Shown here piece after piece: positions 1-10,121 of a stretch of DNA of 64,000 bases. The notes below the pieces were generated by a model. That model saw only the letters and a list, made by a program, of their open reading frames with translations, had not been told where the DNA came from and made no database searches. Each line of letters opens with the position of its first letter. The first letter of the stretch is position 1. The translations under genes were made by a program, and so were the position numbers. Origin of the DNA: Mucor racemosus (lineage: Eukaryota; Mucoromycota; Mucoromycetes; Mucorales; Mucoraceae); assembly GCA_027405735.1 (NCBI GenBank), contig JAPEHQ010000023.1, positions 248,001 through 312,000 on the forward strand. Direction: 5' to 3'.

Positions 1-2
1 TA

Positions 3-473
3 AAGAAAAAGGGCGATGAGATGATATTTGATAATTTAAGAAGAAAGTTTTATATACTTCAAGAGGTAAGGTTTGATTTATTTTGAAATGAATGTAATAT
101 TTATGTATTTTTATATATAGTTACACTCAATTGATATCAATGATACAAACATTGCTATTGTAGGCACAAAGGATCCTCATTTTGATATTTCCTCTGAAGA
201 TGATGATGAAATTATTGATCTCGTAACAAAACTAAATTCCAACAACTTACCAGACCATGCTATTATTTCAGTTCGACGTGACCTTAACAGATTAAGAAAG
301 CTGCCGTCTAATTCTGCAGATTCAGCCATTTTAAGAACTTATCTTGAATATATAAGCGATTTACCTTGGTCCATGGAAAATACGCCACAATGCGAATTAA
401 ATTTAAATTGTGTAAGAGATCAACTTGATGCTGATCATTTTGGGTAAATATGTAGATCTTGCCCTCCCCCCTC

Positions 474-508
<35 letters not shown>

Positions 509-2257
509 AAACTAACTTATTTAATGCATATATAGCATTGATCAAGTAAAGAAAAGAATTTTGGAATATTTATCTGTACTCAAAGTAAAAAGAGATGCAA
601 CACCACCGATTATTTGCTTTGTTGGTCCTGTAAGAATGATATACAGTTGATACATGAATATTTATATGCATGGGGCTTTACTAAAAATACATTATAGCCT
701 GGTGTAGGAAAGACGACATTAGGAAAATCAATCGCTTCTGCTTTAGATAGGAAGTTTCATCGCATGTCACTCGGTGGTGTTCGTGACGAAGCAGAAATTA
801 GGTAATATGAGGGAAATTTATTGAAAAGGCTAAGGGTTCTCAATTATGTCGATATTTTAGAGGCCATCGTCGTACTTATGTAGGTGCTCTTCCTGGCTTA
901 TTGATTCATGGTATGCGTCAATGTGGTGTACAGAATCCTGTGTTCTTGTTAGGTAACACTATGATTTACTTTTGCATAATATATGTGTAATAATCATTCT
1001 TTAAAAGATGAAATCGACAAACTTGTTACAAATTCCAATCAAGGTGACCCAGGTATTTACTATTAAAACATATAATACCAACTCTACATTAACATTATTT
1101 GCTTTTTATTGATAAAGCTGCTGCATTGTTGGAAGTGCTTGACCCCGCGCAAAATGCTTCATTCGCAGATCATTTCATCAATATACCCTACGACTTATCT
1201 CAAGTACTCTTTATCGCCACAGCCAATTCATTAGATACAATTCCTCGCCCGTTACTAGACAGAATGGAAGTTATCCAACTTGACGGTTACACATTCAATG
1301 AAAAATTGCATATTGCAACCACGCATTTAATACCTAAACAAATCGATGCCCACGGAATGTCCTTTTTAGGATTGCAAATACCCGAGAATGTCGTTTTGTA
1401 TTTAGCTGAAAAGTATACTAGAGAGAGTGGTGTTCGAGGATTGGAAAGGCTGATAGCGAATATTTGTCGATATAAATGTCGTGAATATGCTGATCTAGAA
1501 GAATCCAACAAAGCAGACCAATTTGATCGGATGGTTTATGTGCATGAATTGGAATCTATTTTGGGCGTAAGTTGAAACTTGTGTTCTATAGTAATATTAG
1601 AAAATTAATCTATAATAGGCTGAGCCATTTGATAATGATACTGTAGAGTCGGAGGAGATTCCCGGTGTGATTACAGGTTTGGCTTATTCTGGTAGCGGAA
1701 ATGGGGGTATCATGATGATTGAAGCAAACTACATGCCGGGTACTGGTAAATTGAAATTAACAGGTTCTTTGGGTGATGTGATCAAAGAATCAGCACAGTT
1801 GGCTGTATCTTGGGTGAAAGCAAATGCATTTGCTCTTAAATTGACAAATTCTCCAAAACAAGATTTGTTGCAGGATATAGATCTTCATATCCATATGCCT
1901 AATGGAGCTGTACCAAAGGATGGGCCTTCAGCAGGCATCACCATGGTCACTTGCTTAGTGTCACTATTGTCGGGTAATTGTGTTCCCAATACAACAGCAA
2001 TGACGGGAGAAGTTACATTAAGAGGTCAAGTACGTCCAGTAGGCGGTATTAAAGAAAAAGTCGTATCAGCTCATCGTGCTGGTATTAAAAAGATTATATT
2101 GCCTATTGCAAACAAACGAGATATTATCAAGGATATACCTATGGAAGTCAAAAAAGAAATGACGTTTATCTATTGTAAATCTATGTGGGATGTCATTGAA
2201 TCTGCTTTTGATCAGACAAATGTGCGTTTTGAACCGAGATTTACTAGTAGTCTATAA
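3..2257 (+). CDS. LONP2: Peroxisomal Lon protease (LONP2-like), 3' part
   Basis: ATP-dependent Lon protease that degrades misfolded matrix proteins; this subtype acts in peroxisomes. The 5' end lies outside the window. I read eight exon pieces: 3-65, 121-443, 536-629, 698-801, 861-952, 1008-1052, 1118-1566 and 1619-2257, with GT-AG introns that keep frame throughout. Seen: the substrate-domain end, Walker A (GPPGVGKTT, split by the 630-697 intron), Walker B (VFLLDEIDK), the ATAN sensor, then the protease domain with catalytic Ser in KDGPSAG and Lys in GGIKEK. The sequence between AAA and protease domains, and RTYVGALPG, resemble peroxisomal rather than mitochondrial Lon. The last three residues are SSL, a weak version of the PTS1 signal SKL. 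Peroxisomal location is inferred from family resemblance plus this end. Confidence 0.93.
477..506. repeat. (TA)n microsatellite inside a Lon intron
   Basis: About fifteen TA units sit inside the 444-535 intron of the Lon gene, just after a C-rich stretch. They do not disturb the splice sites. Confidence 0.9.
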
Positions 2258-2659
2258 AAGAATTTAAAAGGACTTTTATTCCTGCAATATTTTCGACTTT
2301 TTTTTTTTTTTTTCTTGCTTTATTATTAATCTACTGCATTCTAGTTTATGATTGCATTCAATACCCTTTCTATTTAATCACGTTATTTAAATTAATAAAT
2401 CCATTATACATACTTTCAACAGAATACATACAAAAGACGAATGATTTACAGTTAAATGGCCGATGTATTATCGATGAATCCAAAAGTACAATTTGATTTT
2501 CTTTTTTCTACTACTGAAACAAAGCTATTCAGGTCACACCACACAACCAAAAAAGAACAGAAAAGAGGCATTGAAAGGTATAAAAAGCAGGTCATTTAAA
2601 TTTGCGATTTCTTTCTTTTTCGAGCAGTTTTTCTCTCTCTTTTTTTTTTTTACTACACA
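2258..2659. other. Intergenic region between Lon and F-box gene
   Basis: About 400 bp with no gene. It holds the Lon 3' UTR with T runs and AATAAA-like signals near 2394, then the promoter and 5' leader of the F-box gene. The stretch just before the F-box start codon is a pyrimidine run (TCTCTCTTTTTT), common ahead of fungal start codons. Confidence 0.6.
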
Positions 2660-3673
2660 ATGCTTCAAGAATTACCATTAGAAGTTCTTACGCAAATTGC
2701 AGAATATATCCCATTAGAAGATGCCGGTGAATTTGGACGAACCTGTCAAAAATGCTATTTTGCAATATTACCGCATATTTGGCATAATTTAACTCTCAAC
2801 AACACAATCGAATTAAATTTGGTAGCAAAGCGTTTGGAGTCAAATAGCATTTGGGCACAAAGAGCTATTAGGTTTGTACGAGATTTCTCATTGGCAAGTA
2901 GCGAACAAGACAACCATCATAAATTTTCATCTACATTGGCTGCATCTATGTTTGGTATTGCCACTTCACCTGATGAACAAGCTGCAGAAGAAGAACAAGA
3001 AGCGGCAGAGAATAAAAAAATCACTCCTCATGAGCGTATTGGTGCTTTTGGTAAAAGACTTTTGAAATTGTTTCCTCATCTTTCCAACCTTGTTTTCGAT
3101 TTTACTGAGGCCGCTAGAAATTTCTATTCAATTCCATCTACAACATCGCCGGAAACAACAACAAACGAGCAACAGAAAAAAGAAAATGAGGGTGATGATG
3201 ATGATGATGATAATGCAAGACTTCCTTTCTCTGGTTCAGTCTCGCTTATAAATTATAAATCTGATCATTCAAAATTTATGCATTATTTACTAGCTCCATT
3301 CCGTCGTACACATCATTTAAAAGTCGAGACCTTACCTGTGGTCTCACTCTGCGACGATATCGACGAATCTATTTTAACCAATGCTGACCTACAAGATATA
3401 TCTACATTAGGTCTTACTCATTTAAGAAAACTCGAATTGTCATATCTTGATTCTGATATACGTTTGGAAACTATAAAGAACTTGATTGAAAGTATGCCTC
3501 ATTTGGCCGATTTAGAATTGGAATGGATTTTCCCTCCAAATAAAGATAATTTCAAAAAGCTGTGTCAAGTTATTCAAAGCTGCGCACATTTGTATCCAAA
3601 GCAAATACATAAAGAAGCAAATATTTATCAAGTTCATTTTGCTCCTAAAGAAGAAGAAGAAGAGCACCGATGA
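2660..3673 (+). CDS. F-box protein
   Basis: Uninterrupted 337-residue ORF. Residues 1-45 form an F-box: LPLEVLTQIAEYIPLED, then a small Cys-rich turn and PHIWHNL, the usual pattern with a conserved Trp. F-box proteins recruit substrates to SCF ubiquitin ligases through Skp1. The middle (roughly 100-200) is low-complexity, with Glu/Gln-rich and Asp runs. The C-terminal third has leucine-rich segments (LTHLRKLELSYL, MPHLADLELEW) like the irregular LRRs of fungal F-box proteins, and ends in a Glu run. I chose the first ATG because the F-box begins two residues later and the upstream sequence is a pyrimidine-rich leader. The substrate cannot be guessed. Confidence 0.85.
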   Translation: MLQELPLEVLTQIAEYIPLEDAGEFGRTCQKCYFAILPHIWHNLTLNNTIELNLVAKRLESNSIWAQRAIRFVRDFSLASSEQDNHHKFSSTLAASMFGIATSPDEQAAEEEQEAAENKKITPHERIGAFGKRLLKLFPHLSNLVFDFTEAARNFYSIPSTTSPETTTNEQQKKENEGDDDDDDNARLPFSGSVSLINYKSDHSKFMHYLLAPFRRTHHLKVETLPVVSLCDDIDESILTNADLQDISTLGLTHLRKLELSYLDSDIRLETIKNLIESMPHLADLELEWIFPPNKDNFKKLCQVIQSCAHLYPKQIHKEANIYQVHFAPKEEEEEHR

Positions 3674-3965
3674 TTAGAATTTGAGCCTTATCTTTTTTAT
3701 TATTATTACATTTATTGTATATATATTCTTGTCTTGTTTACTACGATTTATTCACTAATAGATATTCCCCTCTCAAATATCGCTGTAAAAATCAATAAAA
3801 CTCCATGCAGCTGTGCTCTTCGAGTACAGTATGTTTATTTAAATAAATCGCCTTTCCTATAAAATACTTTGTTGAAAACATCTAAATCCATATTTTTAAA
3901 TCTTTTGAATTTGACTAAATTTGAAACTAGAAAGCTTTCAAATGTAGTTACCAGTGTATGTACGT

Positions 3966-5350
3966 ACTAGCCGTTCAATCTCTCTACGCTCAATTACGGC
4001 GTCGCCTTGCGGGCCCGCTTTTGCAATCTTTTTAATGGATGTATCGTATGGCTGGTAACCCTACTTCATTTCGCTCGATTACTGTCTCTCTAGTCGAAAA
4101 ATGTACGTTTTTATAACATATATTAATTAGGTTTATAGACACCCTTTTATAAAAAAAATTACCTTTTGTAGTATATTATTAGAAAGCATCTGGTATCTTT
4201 TCTCTTTACTCATTTGAACACGCAGACGATTATGTGCATGATGCAAAATGGTCTCCGACACATCCCGCCTTGTTTAGTATTGTAGATGGAACTGGCCAAT
4301 TTGATTTATGGAATTTGAATGCAGATACCCAGGAATCGTTTTTGAGTACTCAAGTTGGTTCTGGTAAAACATTGAATAAATTGGCTTGGGATAAAGAGGG
4401 TAAAAAGATAGCAATAGGTTCCCGTGATGTCCATTTTAATGTTTATGACATTGGAGAGGTAAGACTAAATATTAATGTAAATCAACTCTAGCACGATAAT
4501 TAGAAAGTGAGACTATATCCTCATCAAATCAACTACCACACAACATCAAAGAGTGTAAATATTTACAGTAATAAACTTGAATCAAGTAGGTACAGTATCG
4601 TAGATTCTTGAAAAATTCTCAAATATCGTAAAATCTCTTATTTTTAAGACTTACAAGGCTTATAAGTGGAATATTAATTTCAAAAATTATTCTTGTCCAG
4701 ATCATCAATTTTGACATTTTCCACTTTTTTTTTCTGGTTTTGCAAATTTAGAGTTAATTGTACTACTAATCATAAAAACAAAAAATACATCCATATACTT
4801 AATTTGATGCTTTATTTATTTCATAAATAAAAATAAATATTTTTATTACAAAATACTACATGAAAATCCTTTAATCAAAAAGCCGTTTTTGGGGCAAAAG
4901 TACAAATTTTCATTACTTAACATTTAATAATAAACCTTTATAAGATGCATATTAGTCATGGCTACAATTTTCTCTCATAATGTAGTATATTTAAACGTTG
5001 ATTTTGGTATCAAAATTTGATTTTTCTTTTTTTTGATCAAAATCATGAGTGTTGGTAAGGATAAAATGAGCCCCGAAAATGTCCGCTACAAAAACTGAAT
5101 TTTCAGATTTTACATAGTTAAATACAAGAAAAGTCGAAAAGAAATGGTTTTTTTCTTATTTAAAACTTGGATATATTATAATATAAAAGAGTTCGTAGTT
5201 CAGTCTCGCTACACTCTATAATGGTGTCGCCCTGCAGGCTCGCTTTTGCAATTTTTTTAATGAATGTATTATATGACTGGTAGCCCTACTTCGTTACGCT
5301 CGATTACTGTCTCTCTATTGTCGAAAAATGTATGTTTTTATGATGTTTAT
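3966..5350 (+). repeat. Family D repeat, copy 1, with captured dynein exon
   Basis: First copy of a multicopy anonymous repeat. A segment of about 160 bp (3966-4128) recurs in the same orientation at 5193-5350, so the unit is bounded by diverged direct repeats. Between them lie a dynein intermediate chain exon (4183-4458), the start of its intron, and the family core (about 4550-5190). The core recurs at 19.8, 21.6, 43.9-44.6, 49.6-50.2 and 51.4-51.9 kb. The best conserved stretch, around 5060-5095, reads GAGCCCCGAAAATGTCCGC. No transposase ORF is visible. Confidence 0.8.
4183..4458 (+). pseudogene. Captured exon of cytoplasmic dynein intermediate chain (WD40 blades)
   Basis: An open stretch encodes part of the C-terminal WD40 propeller of a dynein intermediate chain. 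Seen in order: SLYSFEHADDYVHDAKWSP, THPALF, GTGQFDLWNLNADT, TLNKLAWDKEGKKIAIG, VYDIGE. It starts after a plausible acceptor (TTATTAG) and ends at a plausible donor (GAG|GTAAGACT), so one exon with intron edges was copied. The rest of the gene (N-terminal coiled coil, light-chain sites, other blades) is absent. It sits inside a repeat and recurs at 19.0 and 45.6 kb with intron sequence attached. I infer a non-functional gene fragment carried by the repeat; this copy is the least decayed, with no internal stop. Confidence 0.88.
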
Positions 5351-6205
5351 CTTCTAAAGCGTTCTTAAAATTAATCCATATTTTGTCGTTTTTTGAGCGA
5401 AAACTTTGAATGGTTATAGCATTCAATGCAACGTGGTTGAAGCTCAATACCCAATGTAAGTATAAGGAAATTTTTCATTGAAAAATCAAGATATAGCACC
5501 ACTGATTAAATAAATTTGATTGCTTTTCAAGTGATCCTTTACATATTTGTGCATCAAAGAAATCAAAGCACTATTGGGTTTTGGTTTTGCTCATACCATA
5601 GCCCTAATCTATATTTATGTATCACACTTTTTCCCTCCCAAAAATATTTGATTTTAGCCAGATAAAAGCAGAAATATGGAAAATGTACGCTCAGTATGGA
5701 GTTAATCTCTATCAAAAATTATTAACAGGACATGGAAGTAAAATTTATTTATACTGGAAACCATGAACTTATCTCTATACCACAAAATTTCGATATTCCA
5801 AAGGCTCAGGATACCTAATGCAACCTTTTTTGGTTCATGCCTGCGACAGTCTTCAATTGAATTGAAATCATTCCTCTCCTGTCTGAATTTCAAGCTGAAT
5901 AATTGCAGCGTACATCGCTCTTGATAATGCTTCAAATTACAACTGATACATGGATATAATTCATTATATCTAATTGGGGTATCTCACTATATCGCTACAT
6001 TAAGATTGTAAAATGAATTCAGTAAATCTACATTCCAAATGATAGTAAAACGATGCTTCCTTTGAACATGATGCTTTGATAGATTTGATTTAAAAAGGTC
6101 ACATTAAACAGTCTTGATTTTTTTTTCTTGTCAAAAGGATTAAAGCAATTTTTTCAAGGAAACCTTTCAACAAAAGCCCAAATTCATTCATAGGATTAAT
6201 CAATT
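5351..6205. other. Region without recognised gene, upstream of UTP4
   Basis: About 850 bp between the family D repeat and UTP4. Only short open frames without family resemblance occur. The last 100 bp carry a T run and an A-rich leader and should contain the UTP4 promoter. Confidence 0.5.
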
Positions 6206-8682
6206 ATGGAAGTTCACCGTTGTCGATTTGTTGAATACCAACCAGCATCTATCAATGCACTTGATTTTACACCTTCTACAGTAAAAAACACTAGACTTGC
6301 TGTTGGTCGTGCCAATGGAAATATCGAGATTTGGGATCCTACTCACAACTACCGACTGGAAAAGACTTTGCCTGGTGGTGAAGATCTTTCTGTTGAAAGT
6401 GTTGCTTGGGCTCACCAATCTGTTATCGCCAACCCAGATCCTGAGGATGAACCCGAGGACCTTGCCAAGGAATTGGAATTGTTATTGCAAAAGCCCCCCC
6501 GTCTTTTTTCATCTGGATTAAATCCATTTATCATTGAATGGGATACTACAACTATGACAGCAAAGGTAAGATAACCAACATTTTATCAAATGCTGAAACC
6601 CTAACTTTACTGTGGGGGTTTTTTTTTTCTTTTTTCAAATAGAAATCATGCGATTCAAATGGTGGTGCTGTTTGGTGTTTAGCTGTCAACAGTAAAGGTA
6701 CTCGTTTAGCAGCTGGTTGTGAAGATGGTTGTATTCGTATGTTTGATATTGCTGATGGCAATCTCGAATACATTCGTAGTTTTGAACCTCAAAGAGGCCG
6801 TGTGCTTTCCGTTGCCTGGGCTCCTAATGATGAATATATTGTATCTGGTGGATCTGATTCCGCTATTCGTACATGGAACCCTCATACCGGTCGTACTATT
6901 CATCGTATGACAGTTGCAAAGAATCGTAAGGAACAAACCTTAGTCTGGGCTGTTGCTGCACTCAAGTAAGTATACAAATATTGATCCAAGAACACATTAC
7001 TCATAATTCATTTCTTAATAGGGGTAACACTATTGTATCTGGTGATTCCCGCGGTGCTGTCACTTTCTGGGATAGCAAAATGGGTACAGTAAAGCAATCA
7101 ATTCGTGCTCATGGAGCTGATGTTCTTTGTCTTGCTGCAACCAAAGATGGTAATCAGGTATTTTCTGCTGGTGTGGATCGTAAAATTACATCTTTCCGTC
7201 GTACAACAAAAAAGAAGAACAGTGAAAAGGGAGATACTGTAAATGACTGGATCAATGTCGGTAGTCGTAGATATCATTGGCACGATATTCGTGCACTTGC
7301 ACTTGATGAAAGACCTAAAATCAACTCAATTGTATCTGGTGGTGTAGATGTTGAATTAGTTGCTTGTCCCGCTGTAGAATTTCCCAAGTTGATTCAAAAC
7401 AGATTACCTCCTTTCCCTCATAAATATATCGTATCCATGTCAAAATCTCATAAATTGATCATGTCTGCATTTTTCAATTCTATTTCACTTTGGAGATTAG
7501 GTGAAGCTGCCAACGTCGATACCTCATCTAAACATCCTGCTCTTCCAGAAATGGTTCAACCCCATCAATTAGCTTTAGAACTCAAGTTGAAACCTGATTG
7601 TAACATCACTTCAAGTGCTTTATCTGAAGATGCCAATTGGATTGCTGTTTCTGATGTTGAGAATGTGAGATTATTTAGAGTAAATCAAGGTGTAAGTGTT
7701 ATGAAAGAAATACGGAATTGAATCAAGTGTTGATATCTTCATTTTATAGTCTGAACCCGGTCAATTAGAAGTTAAGAAACAAAGATCTTTTGATAAGGAG
7801 TTATACGCTTATTTGGGCACACATAATGCTGCTCCTGGTGCTCATCATGTCTTATTCACCCCTGGATCAGATAAATTAATTATTGTTACAGTTGAATCTC
7901 GTATTCTTATTGTGGATCTTTCAAGTTGGGAAGAGGGGAATTTCGAAGTTTTGCGTGAGTTTGGACATCATCGTGGTTTGGATAGTGATGGAAATACTGC
8001 TGATGATCATGCTGTTGCTACTGTTGTATCATTAGATGTTAGCTCTGATGGTCAATGGTTAGCTACAGGTGATGATGAGAACCGTATTCATGTCTTTAAC
8101 TTGGACAATTTAAAGGTAAATATTAGGTAATCTTAATAATCATGTCTTTGTACTCAATTTACGTTTAAATAGCACCATCTTAAACTTCCTCAAGGATCAA
8201 TTCCTCACACAGCGTTATCATTTAATGATTTCCGACCAAATGAACTTTGTGTTGTTCAAGCAACAAACGCATTTTATATTTACGATGTTGAACACAAGAG
8301 ATTAACAAATTGGTCAAGTACACATCAAGACATGTCAGAATCTCGACTTTTAGAGCAAAGAGATCGCATTCGCGGTGTCATGTATAATCCTGCAAACAAG
8401 AACAAGATGATTTTATACGGTAGTACATATATGTGTCAAGTAGATATTCAAGACAAACCAATTCCCAAAAAATTGGGTAAAAGAAAGAATAACAACAATG
8501 AAGTTGCTAAACCAGCATCAAAATCAGAGGATGAATTACATATTGCCATTTCATATCAATATCAACAAATTTTACATTGTGGATTCATTGATGAAAATCA
8601 AATGGTTATGATAGAAAGACCCAAGTTTAGTGTTCTTGAGAATTTACCACCTTCTTTCTACAAGGCTCATTTTGGTGCTTAA
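6206..8682 (+). CDS. UTP4: U3 snoRNP / t-UTP WD40 protein Utp4 (cirhin)
   Basis: WD40-repeat subunit of the t-UTP (UTP-A) complex of the small-subunit processome, which acts in the nucleolus in pre-18S rRNA processing. Five exons: 6206-6565, 6643-6965, 7022-7691, 7750-8115 and 8173-8682, joining in frame to 742 residues, close to yeast and human family members. The start VHRCRFVEYQPASINALDF matches the cirhin N-terminus. WD blades are visible as GNIEIWD, GCIRMFD, SAIRTWNP, GAVTFWDSKMGTV and NRIHVFNLDN. The C-terminus ends after ERPKFSVLENLPPSFYKAHFG, the typical Utp4 ending in which a final Trp/Tyr-rich motif contacts partners. No truncation or frameshift. Confidence 0.93.
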
Positions 8683-8751
8683 ATTTCTTCTTTAGAGTAA
8701 AAATAATAAAATATTATAGAAAATTTGTAAAATACACATTTTTATATCTAA

Positions 8752-9723
8752 TTACAAAGAAAGTTGTTCAATAAATTCTGGTTCTGCTTGTTCAAATGCA
8801 GTTTTTCCTTCAGAGTCAAGCAAGGTTTTATCACAACCACTGGAGATCAAAAATTTGGCTGTTTCAAGTTGATCTGATATACAAGCTACAAAATCACATT
8901 ACTAATGGCAAACACACATATAAATTCATCAAAATTACCTAAATGAAGCGCTGTATCTTCATCGTCTGTCTTCATATCGATATCAGCTCCTGCGCTAATC
9001 AAAGCTTTCACAATATCCAAATAACCACGATCAGCAGCAATGTGAAGTGCTGTTAATCCATCTTGTTTGGTATTTATTAATTCTGGATGTGCATTCAATT
9101 CTGCAGATAATTTATCCAAGTCGCTTAATCTTGTATATCCAAAAATGTCTTCAGATTCTCTATTGATTTTTACAAATTAAATCAAAATCTACCCTTGTTT
9201 TATTTGTATTTATAACTTACAATTCATCATCTTCCTCAACAGCCATCGAACTCACTGCATTACTTGCAAGCCCTTCGCCATTCTATAATAAAATACAGCA
9301 TTAGGATACCACCTTTGATTTAATTGCTATCCATACACACCTTAATGTCTTCGGCAGAGGGTATATATTCATATTCTCCTTGACGTGACCAACCAACCTT
9401 CAAATCCTCGACACTCTCAATATACAAATTTCTTGATTCTCGGAAACCAAGCCCCTTAAAGCTCTGCCATGCATCATACTTGGCTCGAGCTACAAAATCA
9501 AACAATCCTGGCTTATCTTTGTTACAGTCTCCAATAGTTGCTTGTTTGAAAAGGCCATAAAACTATTTAAACTTTTTAACAATTTATTCTTGATGATTAA
9601 CGTTGGTTTTTTTTTTTTTTTTACGTGTAGCTTTTTATCATTTGGCAGAGGAATTTCATGTTTATTCATATAAGTAAATGCTTGTTCAAACCATTTATCA
9701 TCTTGGCAAATATCGTCATCCAT
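8752..9723 (-). CDS. Acyl-CoA-binding protein with ankyrin repeats (ACBD6-like)
   Basis: Binds long-chain acyl-CoA esters in the cytosol; ankyrin-bearing members buffer acyl-CoA and take part in protein myristoylation. Five exons, from the 5' end: 9723-9625, 9562-9341, 9282-9221, 9159-8939 and 8885-8752, joining to 245 residues. ACB domain: residues 8 to about 100, with KKLHFYGLFKQATIGDC and AKYDAWQSFKGL holding the Tyr/Lys acyl-CoA ligands. A short acidic linker follows, then ankyrin repeats (GLTALHIAADRGYLDIVKAL, DEDTALHLA). An in-frame ATG lies 14 codons upstream; I prefer the inner one because MDDDICQDDKWFEQAF begins like other ACB domains. It converges with UTP4, with 3' ends only 69 bp apart. 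Confidence 0.92.
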
Positions 9724-10121
9724 TGTTATTCTAAAATGATACAAGCGTAATAAAGATTCCTTCAATTGAAAATTTATAGTTTTAGGTAGCTGATGATCAA
9801 ATTGTAGGTGGTTTAAATATTTGATGGAGCTATCTACTGCTCAAAAGGGAGTTTTTGATTTTCGACTCCTTCATTTGAATAACAATCTACAAATAAACTA
9901 GAATCATAATTCAATTAAAAACAAATTCTATACAACAGCATACAAGCATCAAAATACTTTAAATTTTATTAAATTAATTTACATCCAAAACTGATAGAGA
10001 AACAATTCTTGAAGACCATATTTTGATTACAAAAAAGGTAAACAAACCCCCCACACACAACAGATACATTAATATTATTATTCAGATGTTCAAAGAATTA
10101 TATAATCATAAAACTAATTAT
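9724..10121. other. Intergenic, between ACBD6-like 5' end and GH3 3' end
   Basis: About 400 bp. It holds the promoter side of the ACBD6-like gene and the 3' UTR of the first beta-glucosidase gene (both on the minus strand). Nothing else seen. Confidence 0.5.
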
